Positions 11,210-23,200 of a DNA stretch of 48,529 nucleotides are shown one piece after another. The position numbers were made by a program, and so were the translations under genes. Numbering within the stretch: position 1 is the stretch's first letter; each line of letters opens with the position of its first letter. The DNA comes from Zygnema circumcarinatum (Eukaryota; Streptophyta; Zygnematophyceae; Zygnematales; Zygnemataceae). The stretch covers positions 687,194-735,722 of the forward strand of contig CM074812.1 of NCBI GenBank assembly GCA_037447605.1. The letters are read 5' to 3'. Below the pieces are notes generated by a model. The model saw only the letters and a list, made by a program, of their open reading frames with translations, did no database searches and was not told the origin of the DNA.

Positions 11210-12594
11210 ATGCGTGAAGCCATGACCCACAAATTACATCCCTTCTCTATATACTTTACTATCTCCATTGCCATTTTTTCTACTCACTTTCCCGCCCTTG
11301 CGCTCTCTTCCTCTCCCGACGGTGATCTTCCATTCACCCCCGCCGCCATGGCTCCATCTTCAACTCCCTCACTTCCTCCTCCTCCTCCTCCTCCTCTCCT
11401 CCTCCCACCTGCACCCTCCCCTATCTCACCTCCTGCCCCTGTCGACAACTCTCCTCCCCATCCGCAACTTCTTCCACAGCCGTCGCCTCCACCACTTCTT
11501 GGAACTCCTCCCTCCTCCCTCTCTCCCTCTCCTCCTCCTCTTCCTCCTCCTCCTCCACCTTCTCCTTCTCCTTCGCCTCCTTCTTCTTCTCCTCTCCCTC
11601 CATTGACACCCTCAACCCCTTCGCCTCCTTCACTCAGGCCGCCTCCTCCTCCTCCTCCTCCTCCTATTGCCGCTCTGGTGAGTATACGTAGAGCATCATT
11701 CTCTGCACTTTTTTGAAGGTTGAAAAAGTATGAAGTAGGTGTCAAAATGTGTTTACATTTTTTTTGACTATTAATCACTTCCATTTACACAACCTCACAA
11801 AAAAGCTCTTTTTGCGCCTGTCGTCGCCTCAAGACGCCACCTTGAAACCCTAAATTTTCGTGCAATGCAAACACGTTCCATATTCAGTGCATGTCCATCA
11901 TGAAGCTGATACGGGACCTATCCGCCAAAAAAATAGCCTGAGGGATAGCCCTGCTGCAACAGAGCATAAGAGACATTCCTCACATCACCTCCCCCTCCAT
12001 ATCTCTCTCTCTCTCTCTCGCGTCTCTTCCTTCCTTCCTCTGAAGAGTACTTTGTAATAGCATCCACGGGGTCAACTCTTACGGTTTGTTCAGAACTGGG
12101 TAGTGTACTACAAGCACTCGCTCCCTCTAAGGGAGTGAGGCTAGTGTAACCCTCTCTCCCTCCCTCCCTCCCTCCCTCCCTCTCTCCCTCTTCCCCTCCC
12201 TTCCTCCCTCCTCGCTCCCCCCGTCCCTCCTCCCTCCCTCATCCTTCCTCGCTCCATCCTCACCCTTCCTCCTCCCCCATCCCCCCTTCCTCCCTCTCTC
12301 CTCTCACCTCCCTCCTCCTCCGCCTCCCCTCTTTCCCTCCTCCGTCCCCCCTCCCTCCCTCCTCTCTCCCTCTTTTTTCACAACAGCGTCCCGGTTCAGC
12401 CTGACTGTTTTGGTGCTCTTCTTGTCCCTGATGTGCCCTGACTCATGCATGCATGCATGCATGCAGGGCACGTGTCCTTTGTCGTTTTCTCCCTCGCAGT
12501 GGGCACACGCAAAAGGCGAATGCTCGCGCGACTGCGAACTCGCAATCTGTTGCGGAGCCCTAAACCGCGTCGTTATCGATGCACAGGTCCTCTG

Positions 12595-12635
<41 letters not shown>

Positions 12636-12705
12636 CCTCTCTCTCTCTATCTCTCTCTCGTTCTCTTTCTTTTTTTCTCTTTCTCTCTCTCACTCTCTCT
12701 CTCTT

Positions 12706-12738
<33 letters not shown>

Positions 12739-13507
12739 GACTCTCTCGCTCTCTTCCCCTCTCTCTCTCTCTCCCCCCTCCCCCCCGACTCTTCCTCACG
12801 ATCCTCTTCTCTCCGCCGCTATCACCCCCCTCCCATCCCCTCCCCGTTTCTTTCGACTTTTTTCGACCGCCTTAAAGCCAAAACTGTAAACTTGTCAAGT
12901 TCCGTAATCGGCATTTCAAGTTGCCATTCTGATGAAAATCTTGTTAATGTGCAGGCCGCGTATGCTACAAGCACAGGGAGCCTCGGAATAGGAATGACTC
13001 AGGCGACAGACTGCCTCACTTACATCCAGGTACAATAAACGAAGGCAAATTGTCAGAATGTCATTGGATAGAAAATGTAAAGAATGTGCACAATGAATGG
13101 CGTGATTGTTAGGGTTTATCGATTTGCTGGAAATTTGGTGTTTTCTATCTATTTGTTGGAGCTGCTTCAGCAAGCACTTAAGACTAATTTTATGTAGGGC
13201 TGGTTATGGCAGGCTGAGTTGTACAATGCAGATTTTGGATATTCCTTGGCAGACGTCTGCTTGATTTCGGCTGCCAACTTTACTCGACGAGTAGGGCACC
13301 CATCTCTCGCTCTCTCTCTCCCCCTCTCTCTCTCTCTCTCTTCTTGCTTTCTCTTTCGATTTCTCTGTCAAACTTGGTCAATATGTTCCGTTCAATACTT
13401 ACCTGGTTCGTGGTTTCTTTCTACTATTCGTACTCACCCATTTTTTGTAGAAGTTAGCCTCCAGTTTTCAGTTTCAGGTGGCAGATGTCAAAGCAATCGA
13501 ACATTAG
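11210..13507 (+). CDS. Probable secreted proline-rich protein, multi-exon
   Basis: Exon 1 (11210-11677) starts with a signal-peptide-like N-terminus: a short charged segment, then hydrophobic IYFTISIAIFSTHFPALA. About 110 residues dominated by Pro and Ser follow (SP and PPPP runs, extensin/arabinogalactan-like), ending at donor GTGAGT. Phase-0 exons then fit at 12955-13029 (contains MTQATDCLTYIQ), 13213-13290 (YNADFGYSLADVCLIS) and 13478-13507 with a TAG stop, giving about 215 aa. The non-repetitive part has two Cys and looks helical; I do not recognise the family. A pectinesterase-inhibitor-like or GPI-protein identity was considered and is unproven. The 3' structure is uncertain: other exon-like sequence lies at about 13690-13860. 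The first exon is better supported than the rest. A second in-frame ATG is at 11222. Confidence 0.42.
12140..12372. repeat. (CCCTCCCT)n tract in intron
   Basis: Tetramer-type CCCT/CTCC array, inside the proposed first intron of the proline-rich gene. Confidence 0.85.
12598..12790. repeat. (CT)n microsatellite in intron
   Basis: CT array with CTTT interruptions, shortly before the acceptor at 12954. Confidence 0.9.
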
Positions 13508-14459
13508 ATAGAAAGCTTTGATTCCAGCCACTCATGGCATTCACGTGAAGTGCTTAGAGGCTTTACGTGTCTATTGTTGACTTCAATTTTGACGCTCGAG
13601 GTCCACTCTGACTATATGATGATTCTATGTGCTTCAGCACTACTCAACTCAACGTTTCTTTAATGACTCTTAATGGCTTTCAGTTTCAGTCAATGATCGA
13701 TTGGTTTATCCCACAATCAATTTGTCTTCTGCTGGAGTTGGTGGCAGTGCTGGGACACAACGATACAACTGCATGCAGATGTTCCGGAAGCTTCTCTTTC
13801 GTCAGTCGTCACATCCTGTCCTGATTCTGCAGTTGACACGACTGAGGTGCTCTATCTGCCTCTCTCTCTCTCTCTCTCTCTGTCTTCGTGCATAGCAACT
13901 GGCTTGCGTTCACGTACACGGGTGTGTTTGAGAGAGATCATTACTGGTGCTCGCCACGGAGTTAGAGAGGGTTAGTGGGAGAGGAAGTGGTATACGGGCG
14001 AGAGAACGAGAGAGAGAGAGAGGGAGAGAGAGAGAGAGAGAGGGACTAGCGGAGCAGATGAACACCCCCCCTTGTTACGTTATCGCTGGCCCTTAAAGCA
14101 GGGCAAGGCATCCAAGGCTCCTTTGTTTTCCCGGCAAGTTTAGAGCTGACGTGGCATCGCCTGCTTGCATGGGCTGCAGGGATGCAGCCAATGCTTGGGC
14201 GCCATGTCAGCCGCTCTGAGGCAAGCGAGGGCGAATGCTTCATGCACAGGAAATCTCATAGTGTATACTGCGATGCAAGTAAGCATTAAAACTAAGATTT
14301 CTTTCTGACTCGCAACCCTAAATCAGGCGCAGCATGAGCATGATGATTAAGAATCTTCTCTAAAACAGTACCGTTGTTGACCTTTCTGAACCCTTATATC
14401 TCTTACCATTGCACCTTCTGAAGAATCTGAACCCTACTCCCTCTAACCCTTCCATCGTT
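13508..14459. other. Intergenic or 3' exons of the proline-rich gene
   Basis: Holds an exon-like open stretch at about 13690-13860 (with CTCTGGAG-like borders not resolved), (CT)n at 13858-13882 and (GA)n at 14007-14042. No gene is firmly supported. Confidence 0.35.
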
Positions 14460-14655
14460 GCCCCTTTTTTGGCGCCCCTAAACCCCTAAAATCCCTACAA
14501 ACCCTTAAACCCTAAAAACCTTAAAACCCTAAAATCCTTAAACCCTGAAACCCTTAAACCCTTAAACCCTTAAAACCATAAAAACCCTAAAACCCTCGAA
14601 CCCTAAAGCCCTAAAACCCTTCAACCCTACAAACCCTAAAACCCTAAAACCCTGC
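14460..14655. repeat. Degenerate telomere-like CCCTAAA array
   Basis: About 20 imperfect copies of AACCCTAAA, AACCCTTAA and similar words in CCCTAAA orientation. It is interstitial and decayed, not a chromosome end. Confidence 0.85.
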
Positions 14656-14712
14656 TTGTCTCCCTCATTTTGGACCCCCCCACCTCGGCAGGCTCCGTCG
14701 GCCCTCCCGGCC

Positions 14713-14898
14713 ATGGCGGCCTGCGTTAGTGCACGGGCGCTGGGGCAGAGCGCGACCTGCGATTCTACCGCTGCTTCCACCGTGGATCCGTTTCTGAAAA
14801 AGTTGAACTCTTCACACGGGTTGATCTTGCGAGCTGATGCAGTTCGACCGTTGGCGCTGTTCTTATTGGTCCTGTGTGGACTCGCCCACTTGGTTTAA
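14713..14898 (+). CDS. Candidate short ORF, hydrophobic C-terminus, 61 aa
   Basis: Starts MAACVSARALGQ in a CCATGG context right after the telomere-like array. It ends with a hydrophobic stretch, LALFLLVLCGLAHLV, at the stop codon. The tail resembles a GPI-attachment signal or tail anchor. It could be a free small gene, the last exon of the upstream secreted protein, or chance; no family is recognised. Confidence 0.25.
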   Translation: MAACVSARALGQSATCDSTAASTVDPFLKKLNSSHGLILRADAVRPLALFLLVLCGLAHLV

Positions 14899-15490
14899 CT
14901 TTTTCTTTAGTTTTTAACTTCACAACATGTGTTGTTGGGAAGATGCAAGTTTTGAGCATGAAAATGGAAAGTATGGGACTTGGGTTTTTTGGATGTTGGG
15001 GGTGAAAGCTTATAATGGGCTCTTTGATAATGTTCATTTTGGGATTTTGTATTTACATTAAGAGGTGGATGTGGAATGTTGATGATGATTCAAGTCCTCG
15101 CACCCCAAGTCATGCCCATGTTGGCAACCTTGGCGGCTGCCTCTAGAGCCATGTTTTTGTTGTTGTTGGACCTAGAAGCAAACATTTTAGGGTTCAGGGG
15201 AGTTTCGCTCATAGCTTTTCTTTAGTTCTTGGGCTATTTGTGGCATGTTCACCATGGTTCCCCATGTTGTCCATGCCCATGTGATGGCATCGCCATGCGT
15301 GAGACCAATGCCAATTCATTCAAAGTGCCTTGTCGCACTAGGGTTGTGTCACGCTGAGACATGAAGATGAAGATATTCGAAACTAGTACACGCTTGCCAT
15401 CGATTACAAGCCACCGTGAAACATTTTTCGAATTCAAAATCCCAAGCTGCAATTTCTAGACGTTTTAACGACGGCCCTAGCAATCCATTT
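14899..15490. other. Intergenic
   Basis: AT-richer DNA without a convincing ORF. Probably includes the upstream region of the OST4 gene. Confidence 0.4.
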
Positions 15491-15707
15491 CTATGCACTG
15501 TTTTACTGGTTACTGTTGTGGCCGTTCCGTTTTACAGAACAAAGTCACATGGAACCGTTATGGGACTCCGTTCACAATGCAAATGGTGAAGTTTCCGGTT
15601 CCGTTCACACGTGCGGAGCCCTGGAATCCGGCCGTCCAATTTTGCCTCCTTTCTCACATTTCGCCTTCTCTCTACTCTTCCTCTCCTCTCCTCCTCCGTC
15701 CTCCAAG

Positions 15708-16192
15708 GTACGCTATGGCTGCCTCCCGCAGCTCATATATCCCCTCAAACCTCCTTTCTCAGCATTATGCCTTTGCTATTTTGTTCCTTTTCTCTTCCCA
15801 TTTTCTCATCGTTTGGCCTGTAAACTGTGACCGGCGGACAGATTCATGCGGACACTATATGTCACAGCTTGTTGCGTTATGCATGATGAGATGTTTCATG
15901 CATAGTACGCATCAGGCAGTTCTCACGCACTTTCTATGGGGAAGTGGATGGAGCTCTTGGCTGGGAAATGCTGAATGTCTGCAGCTGCCTCAGATTAGGG
16001 TTGCAGTCAAGCACGGCGAAGAGTTAGGGCTTCAGTTGGTTTATATTCGCCGCATCATTTTGGTCTTTCTTGCGATCATTCAACCAGTTGGTTCACTGGA
16101 TCAAGCTTCAAACTTCGCTGCTCGGATCTTATCTTGCCAAAGCTTAAGCTTACATTTGATTGAAAGCGCCTCCTCCTCCTCTTGTGTTGCAG
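15708..16192 (+). other. Intron in the OST4 5' UTR
   Basis: Donor AAG|GTACGC follows a CT-rich leader exon (about 15600-15707). The intron ends TGTTGCAG at 16192, and the next base is the A of the OST4 start codon, so the coding region begins exactly at the splice junction. ORFs crossing this intron are not coding. Confidence 0.7.
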
Positions 16193-16303
16193 ATGATTGA
16201 CGATCAGGATCTCGGTTTTTTCGCCAATGTTCTCGGCGTCACTATTTTCATCCTTGTCATCGCTTACCACTATGTGGTGGCAGACCCTAAATATGAGGCA
16301 TGA
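16193..16303 (+). CDS. OST4: OST4, oligosaccharyltransferase small subunit, 36 aa
   Basis: Encodes a 36-residue membrane protein beginning [16 protein letters not shown], with one transmembrane helix at about residues 10-27 and the C-terminal [11 protein letters not shown] that typifies plant OST4. OST4 is a subunit of the ER oligosaccharyltransferase complex; it helps hold the catalytic STT3 subunit with its partners during N-glycosylation of nascent proteins. Its size is normal for the family, which is below usual ORF cut-offs. The start is fixed by conservation and by the acceptor AG directly before the ATG. The stop TGA is at 16301. The 3' UTR probably runs to AATAAA near 16430. The only plausible gap is whether the leader exon is correctly delimited. 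Confidence 0.93.
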   Translation: MIDDQDLGFFANVLGVTIFILVIAYHYVVADPKYEA

Positions 16304-17224
16304 GCTCTCAAAAGGCTTCCCGGTTTGCTAGTGGAGCCTGAGTTGCCCTTTTTGTTTCGTCCCATTTCAACTGAACGGAATGTATGCAGCAGAAATTCCG
16401 CTTGTTTAGGAGCAAAAAAAAAAATAAAGGGCCACTTACCAAGTTTTAGAGAGGTGTGAGAAATTGGAGCAGCTGGACACCTTTCAGGGGATTTATTTTG
16501 ATGCTTCCTTTTCTTTCAGCATGCGCCGCTGATGTATGTGAAGGCCGACCTTAGGGTTCTGCCCGTGCAGATCTCAAAGAAACCCTAATTCCGCACTTTT
16601 TTGTATTTGTTTAAGATAATTGCCGTAAAGCATTTTGTGACGTTTGGTACTTTGTTGTAAAGTGGCTGCTTAAAGGAGGTATTTAGGGATTTGCGTTCCG
16701 GGGTTTAAGGTTTAGGATTCAGAGCTTCCCCTCTTCAAATGTTCGTATGTTTTGGTTTGGCCCATACTCAGTTTGATTTAGTCGTTTTCACAAATTTGAT
16801 TATTAGAATTCAGGGGTTAATTAATAGTTTTCTTGGAATACATCGAGAAACCCACAAGCGAGCACGTTATACTGTAAATGGCTTTTAGTTCTGCCAATTG
16901 GTCGCTAAAAATTTGTAAAAGAAAAAGAAATGTAAATGTAACTACAAGTTTATAAGCTGATATGCCACGCCAAAAACTCTGGCCTCCCCTTCTAAACTCG
17001 AATTCAGAATGAATTAGATGACTTTGATCTGTCAGGAAAGAAGAAAATTCTGAGACATGTACAACACTATCACTAATTTGGAACCAAAGAATGAATCGTT
17101 CTATGACATTCCAAGAATGAACTTCTCAAACCACTTCCACGAACCCTCCTTCCCTCTCCCTCTCCCCCCGCTGCAATCCCTAAAGGCTCAGCAACCTCAT
17201 CCTCCATCCTTTCAAGAGCTCCAA
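16304..17224. other. Intergenic between convergent genes
   Basis: Contains the OST4 3' UTR with an A-run and AATAAA near 16430, then AT-rich DNA up to the stop codon of the minus-strand HAP8-like gene. No gene is visible. The two genes converge here. Confidence 0.5.
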
Positions 17225-20200
17225 CTACGTCCCCTCCTCACGTGTCAGCCTTTGCCCCTTAAACTTCCCCGAACTGAGACTCAATTCAGTGTCACATTTC
17301 AGCCAATCCATGCTGCCAGGCTCCGCCCTCGTCTGTTTGTGCTGAGCGGCAGCCTCGCTCTGAGGCACGAGAGAGAGAGAGACTGACTCCCTCCCTAAGG
17401 GAGGGCCATCTCTCGTCCAAAGCTTCTCTGCCTCTGTACCGCCACTCCCCTTCGCCTTCCCTTCACACGCTGACCGTTTCTCCGCTCCGTTGAGGGCCAA
17501 AGTGAGGTCGGTCTCAGTGGCATCCGAAGGGAGGCCCTCCGGCTTGTCCAATGAATGCTTGCCAGCTGGACCGCCAAGTGGACCGCCAGCTGGACCGCCA
17601 CCGCCAGGTGGACCGCCAGGTGGCATTGGCGGTCCAGACTCCATGCCAGGTGTCGTCTTCGGAGGGAGCCCAGCTGACATTCTGACCGGCAGGCTCCGGA
17701 TTCGCGCCACGTGGCTGCTTCCGCCCGCTCCCCCATTGACCACTCTCTGCCGGCGCAGACTCATCATCCGCGACTCATCCTGCAGCCGCCACGTGGCCTC
17801 CAGAACGAGCTGCCCCTCCCTCCCCACCCGCTCCTCCACCATCTTCTCCGCATCCTTTGCTGACATGGCAGTCTTCTCCTTTGCTGACGTGGCAGTCTTC
17901 GCCTTTGCTGACGTGGCAGCACCTCCATGGCCCTGCTCTTGCCTTGACCCCACCATTTCCGCCGGCTTTGACCGCTCTCCCTCTGCCGGAAAATTCCTTC
18001 CAAACAAGCGAACAGTGGTGGGGCATCCAGATGGACCCCTGCCACTCTCAACCACTCGTGCTGCGCCACGTGTCACCGCACTATTGGATGGAGAGGCATA
18101 CTCCAAGCTCCCTGCATTGGCAGCCATGGCTGCCGGACTTGGTCCTCCCTCGCCTTCCGCCATGGAACTCCGTTGACTGCTGCCCTCTGAGGGAGGAGGA
18201 GGAGGAGGCTGAGGGAGAGGGAGAGGGAGAGGGAGAGGGAGTCTCCTTCCCGGCTCGGGGGGTTCATATCCCGAAACTGAACCCATAACTGAACCCATAG
18301 GTCGACCGGCAGCCATTTGAGCTGCGGGAAGAGAGGGCTCTAATGGTCCTCTCCCTCCTGCTCTCACTACCCCTCCATTGCTCTCTCTCCGAGTCTGCCC
18401 CTGTTGGGGTTTAAGAGCAGCTGTAACTGCAGCTTCTGCCCTCTGTTGTATCCGTAGAAAACGTTGCAATTGAGGGTTTTCTATGCTTTCTAAATCCCCT
18501 ATTTCAAGAAGTCTGGCAGAGCCCCTTGGTTGAGAAGTCGCACGGAGTTTGAATTCCGGACTCATTCCTTCTGTAGACACTTGCAATGGCAGATTTCCAG
18601 CAATTGTTAAACCCTGCTTGGAAGAAATTTTTCCACTCTTCGGATCCACTTTTTTCTGCTGCGATCCCACATCGTTTTGCCTCACCCCTCCACTTAACCT
18701 TGTCAGGAAACCACTAGTAAGCCCCCCCCCTACATCATCTTTTTTCTGCAATTTTCCCGTTCCCTGACTACTCTGCATATTCTGACTTGCAGAGGCAAAA
18801 ACTGTGCCTGTCCCTTTCAGTCCCACCATCTGCGTGTTCCCTGTTGCAGTTCCGTCGCAATTTACGGAACTGCCGACGGGTTTTCCATGCTCGCTTCCCA
18901 CAGCTTGTACTATAGAGATACCTTGACCAGCATCCTCTGTTTTCTTCCCGGGAGAATCTTCTTCTCCATCGACGAGAATGGGACGTAAAATTGAGGACCC
19001 ATGCTGCACATTTGGAACAGAATGCGGAAATCCATCATTAGCAATTTGTCGCGGGCTTAATCCCACAGTGAAAACTCTTTCATGCTCCGGAATTTCCACT
19101 AGTTTAAACATGCGTTCCACTGTGCCCCCTCCTCCTCCTCCTCCCCTTATTTGGGATAAATGGTTTCTGGCAGGCAGGGGGAGGTTTTCACTCCCACTCC
19201 CACTCCCACTCCCTCCCGACCCACTCCCACGTGACCTCTCACAAAAGCTTGGGGGGTTGCTCAGGGCTACTCCTCCAACTGCTCCTCCTACACTGTCTCC
19301 TCTTCCTCCTCCCACTACTCCCACTCCTTCAGCTGCTCCTAATACACTCTCTCTTCTGCCTTCTCCCACTGCTCCCACTCCTCCTACCGCTGCAACTGCT
19401 CCCCCTACATTGTCTCCTCGGCCTCCTCCCACTGCTCCCACTCCTCCAATTGCTCCTCCTATACTGTCTCCATTGCCTCCTCCCACTACTCCCACTCCTT
19501 CCACCGCTCCAAATGCTTCTCCCGCTCCTGCCCTCCTCCATTCTACTGCTCCCACTGCTCCTCCTACTCCACCTGCTCCACTTACACTCCCTCTACCTCC
19601 TCTAACTGCTCTCACTGCTCCAAATGCTCCTGCTACAACTGCTCCACTTGGAATCCTTCCTCTACCGGCACTCCCTCGTCTACCTGCTCCACCTACTCCT
19701 GCTCTTGCCCTCCCTCTTCTACCGGCACTCCATCCTCTAGCGGCCCTCCCTCCTCTATCTGCTCTACCTACTCCTTCATCTCCAGCTGCTCCTCCTGCTT
19801 CACTCCCTCCTCCTCCTGAACTCCCCCCTCTACCTCCTCCTCCTACTCCTACTCCTCCACCTTCACTCCCACCTCTTCCTGCTCCACCTCCTCCCACCAC
19901 TCCAACTGCTCCTTCTACACCATCTCCTCCCACTCCTTCTGCTCCCTCTCCCTCTCCTCCCTGCCCTCTCTCCGTCGCAACCCCCACTACTCGGTTCACC
20001 CTCACTGCTGTCCCATACCCTAACCCCAACCCCCCATACCAATGGGCCGAAGTCGCTCTCCCTCCTCCCGCGGGACTCTGCATCTCTCTCCCTCCCTGCC
20101 CTCCTCCCACAGAGCCTGGAGAAGCAGGAACGTTATATGACCCTCCCATCATCCTGCTCCCTGAATTCCACTCTCTACTTAACCCTCTTTGCTCACCCTC

Positions 20201-23200
20201 CTCAGCACTCCCATCTTGTGGGGTTAGCACCTGCATGTTTCCTGTGCCCATAGCCTCCCCTGCACCACTTCCCTTTTGCTTTCGTAGCGACATAGGGCCC
20301 GAACCCCTCGGCCTTATAGCTAGTTTAGCCGGTCTTTTGGCAGTTACAGTTCCGTTACAAACTGAATGTACTCCTGTCAGAAATGGGTTGTTAGGGCAAG
20401 CCATGGCTGCCAATCCTCCTCCTCCTCCACTTCTCTGCTCAGGAGGGATAAACATGCTCTGTCTATCTTCCTCTCTCTCTCTCGATCCTGAAGGTTGATT
20501 TTGCAGCACCATTTGTAAAGGTCTTGCAGGCATTCCCGACGCTTCCATAGACCGATTCGGAACTGAAAGTGAGGAGTTCTGTGTTGCAGCAGCTGTCCTA
20601 ACAGACTCCTCAGGGAGCATCATACTTTGAGGGTTCAGATCAGATTTCTTGCCCTTTTTTGATACATCTAATCTCAAGACCTGTCCTGCAGAGTTATTTT
20701 TATAGGCTGCCATCCCCAGGAGCGGCGTCTCTCGTCCCTCCTCACCCCTCTCTCTCGCTCTCTCTCCTCTCCTTCCAACTGTCCCACTCAAATAAACATT
20801 CTCTCCCAAATTCGCTCCTTCTGCTCTTTTCCCCCGATTATCAAGGCCATGCTGATGATCTCTCCGGTTTCCAGGAGCCCTATTCCTGTCAAAGGTTACT
20901 TTGCCATTCTTCGCAGAATTCATCTGTTCTGTCTCCTCTCCCTCTCTCTCCCTTTCTCTCTCCTCTTCCTCATCCGAACTTCCTGCCCCTTCAAAGCCCG
21001 GAGCTGCTAAGCCCAGCACAACGTCCTTCATTACTTTCTGCGATATTATAACATCCATTGAAAGTCTTTGGCTGACTTTCTTCATGACAATACCTCCAAC
21101 ACCCAAAATACCATTCTTCTTCTTCTCTCCCCTTTCCTCCTCCTCCTTCCTCCCTCTCCTTCTGCTTCCAACAATTGCCTTTTCCTTTGCCCTCAAAACC
21201 TCCTTCCTCCCTCCATCCTCTTTGCCCTCCTCCCTCCTCTCCAGGTCTCCCTGAAGGCCAAGCACTTCTCCCTCCCTTTTTCCTTTTTCTCGTAAACTTT
21301 CCATTCTTTCTGAATTAGTAAGTGATTCCTTACAGCCTCCACATGTGCTACATTCTCCTTCACAACAAGTGTCCATTTCCTTTCGCTTACAACCACATAT
21401 CCGCAATTGCCGTTTCCCAGCCTCCTCTCCTTTATCACCTACCAAACAAGCGTTAAATAACACATCTTCTTTTGCATTCCTCTCCCGCACCTCTCCCTCC
21501 GCTCCCCCCCTCCCTTTTCCTCCTTCTCCCACCACTGTTGTCCCAGATTTCCCCTCACTCTCCCCCTTCCTTTCCATTAACCCCTCTCCCACAACATCAT
21601 TCTGAACCCCCCCCAAGCGGTGCTCAGAGGCTCTCTCTCCCTCTCTCCCTCTGCTTACCTCTACCAGCCCATTGCCCTTCTCCCCTCCCACACCTTCTCC
21701 TTTAGCTCCTCCCTCCTCTCCTGACCCCCTACCCTCCCCTCTCTCTCTCTCTCTCGCTTTCTTCTCTCCCGCAGGCACTCCTCCCTTCAGAGTGGTCTGG
21801 CCAAGCCCCAATTTATGGATCCTGATTGGCTTTTCCTTTCTCCTCCTCTTCATTTCGTCAGAAAATCTGAGCTTCTCCTTCACCCCCCAATCGCGTATCT
21901 TTCCGACCCTTCGAATTTCCGAATTTCCGATTTTTCCTAAGTTCTGCGACCAGCCTTGCTGATAACTCTCCTCGCCGCTGTCCTAATTCCCAACTCCACA
22001 TTCATTGAAAAGGCAAGTAAGAAGCAAGAAACCGACAGGAGACAAGTCTTTACAAAAGCTTTCTAAGCCTTCAAGCAATACTTACTTGCCATATCACTCT
22101 TTACAACATATAAAGAAGTCACTATTCCTGTGCTGTCGAAACCAAGATAGATACCACAACATTCAATTGAACTTCAGGGCAGAATGAATCGCAGAGATTT
22201 ATCCATTGCTTGGTAAACTCCCAAGATACTTACTCGAAATTTCTTTTTATTCGCTCTAAACTCCTTTTCTGCACTGCTTTTGCGTCCCCACAACCTCCTT
22301 TCTTTCTCACTCCTTCTTGCGATTCCTTTCACCAGCGGTAAGGGCAAAGTCTCCAAGTCTTCCTGCACCACTTCCCTATTCTCTCTCTTTCCCCTCACAC
22401 AATCATTACTCTCAGGCATGCTCCCTCCTTCAGTAAATTTTCTCCTCTTCCTCCTCTCCCCTCCCATCCCCTCCAGATCTTCATCTTTCTCCCTCTCTCC
22501 GCTTCCCTTTCCATTGTCCTTTCCCTCTGCCTCTCCATCTCTCCCCTCTCCATCCTTCCCACTATTCTCCTCTCCTTCCTTACTACTACTACCTCCCTTT
22601 TCACTACCTCCTTTCTGTGCCTCCATCAAACGTCGAGTTCGTTTCTTTGTGGATACAAATGCAACTCCGTTCCATTTCTCCGTTCCCTTCTTCTTGCCTA
22701 CAGTCTGCTGAAGCTGAGTCTTTCCCCTCTCCCACTTCCTCTCCCTTTCCTCCCTCTCCCTCTCTGTCTCCTTCTCCGTCCCTTGCCTCCCCTGCGTTTT
22801 GTGCCCCCTCCTTACCTTCCTCACCTTGAAACACAGATCATCATTGTCTATCTCTAGACTTGCCGGCTTAATCGGTTGCCCATAATCAGACTCCTTCCTT
22901 TTCGCCCTCCTGTATATGTCAGCCATACTTCTATACTTTTGTATTTTTGGCTCTGCTGGAAACTTGAGAGCTCCATCCTCTCTCTCATTAATATCAACAG
23001 AGTCCTCCCCCCCACTCCCACCTTTCCTTCGAGATTTCTCCTTCCCTTCTACTTCGCTTTCCAACTCTTTCTCCTCTCTGTCCCTTTCGTCCCCTTCAGC
23101 TCCTCGTTCCTTTTCCATTTCCATATCTATGCCCTCATTCCCCTCATCCTCTTCTTTTCCGTCCATATCTTCCTTCTCTCCATCCTTCTCTCCATCCTTT

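Noticed and set aside
14460-14655. True telomere or chromosome end
   Set aside because: Units are degenerate and flanked by single-copy DNA on both sides.
18978-20498. 506-codon Pro/Leu-rich plus-strand ORF
   Set aside because: It is the complement of the Gly-rich repeat in the HAP8-like exon; no start context, splice signals or motifs.
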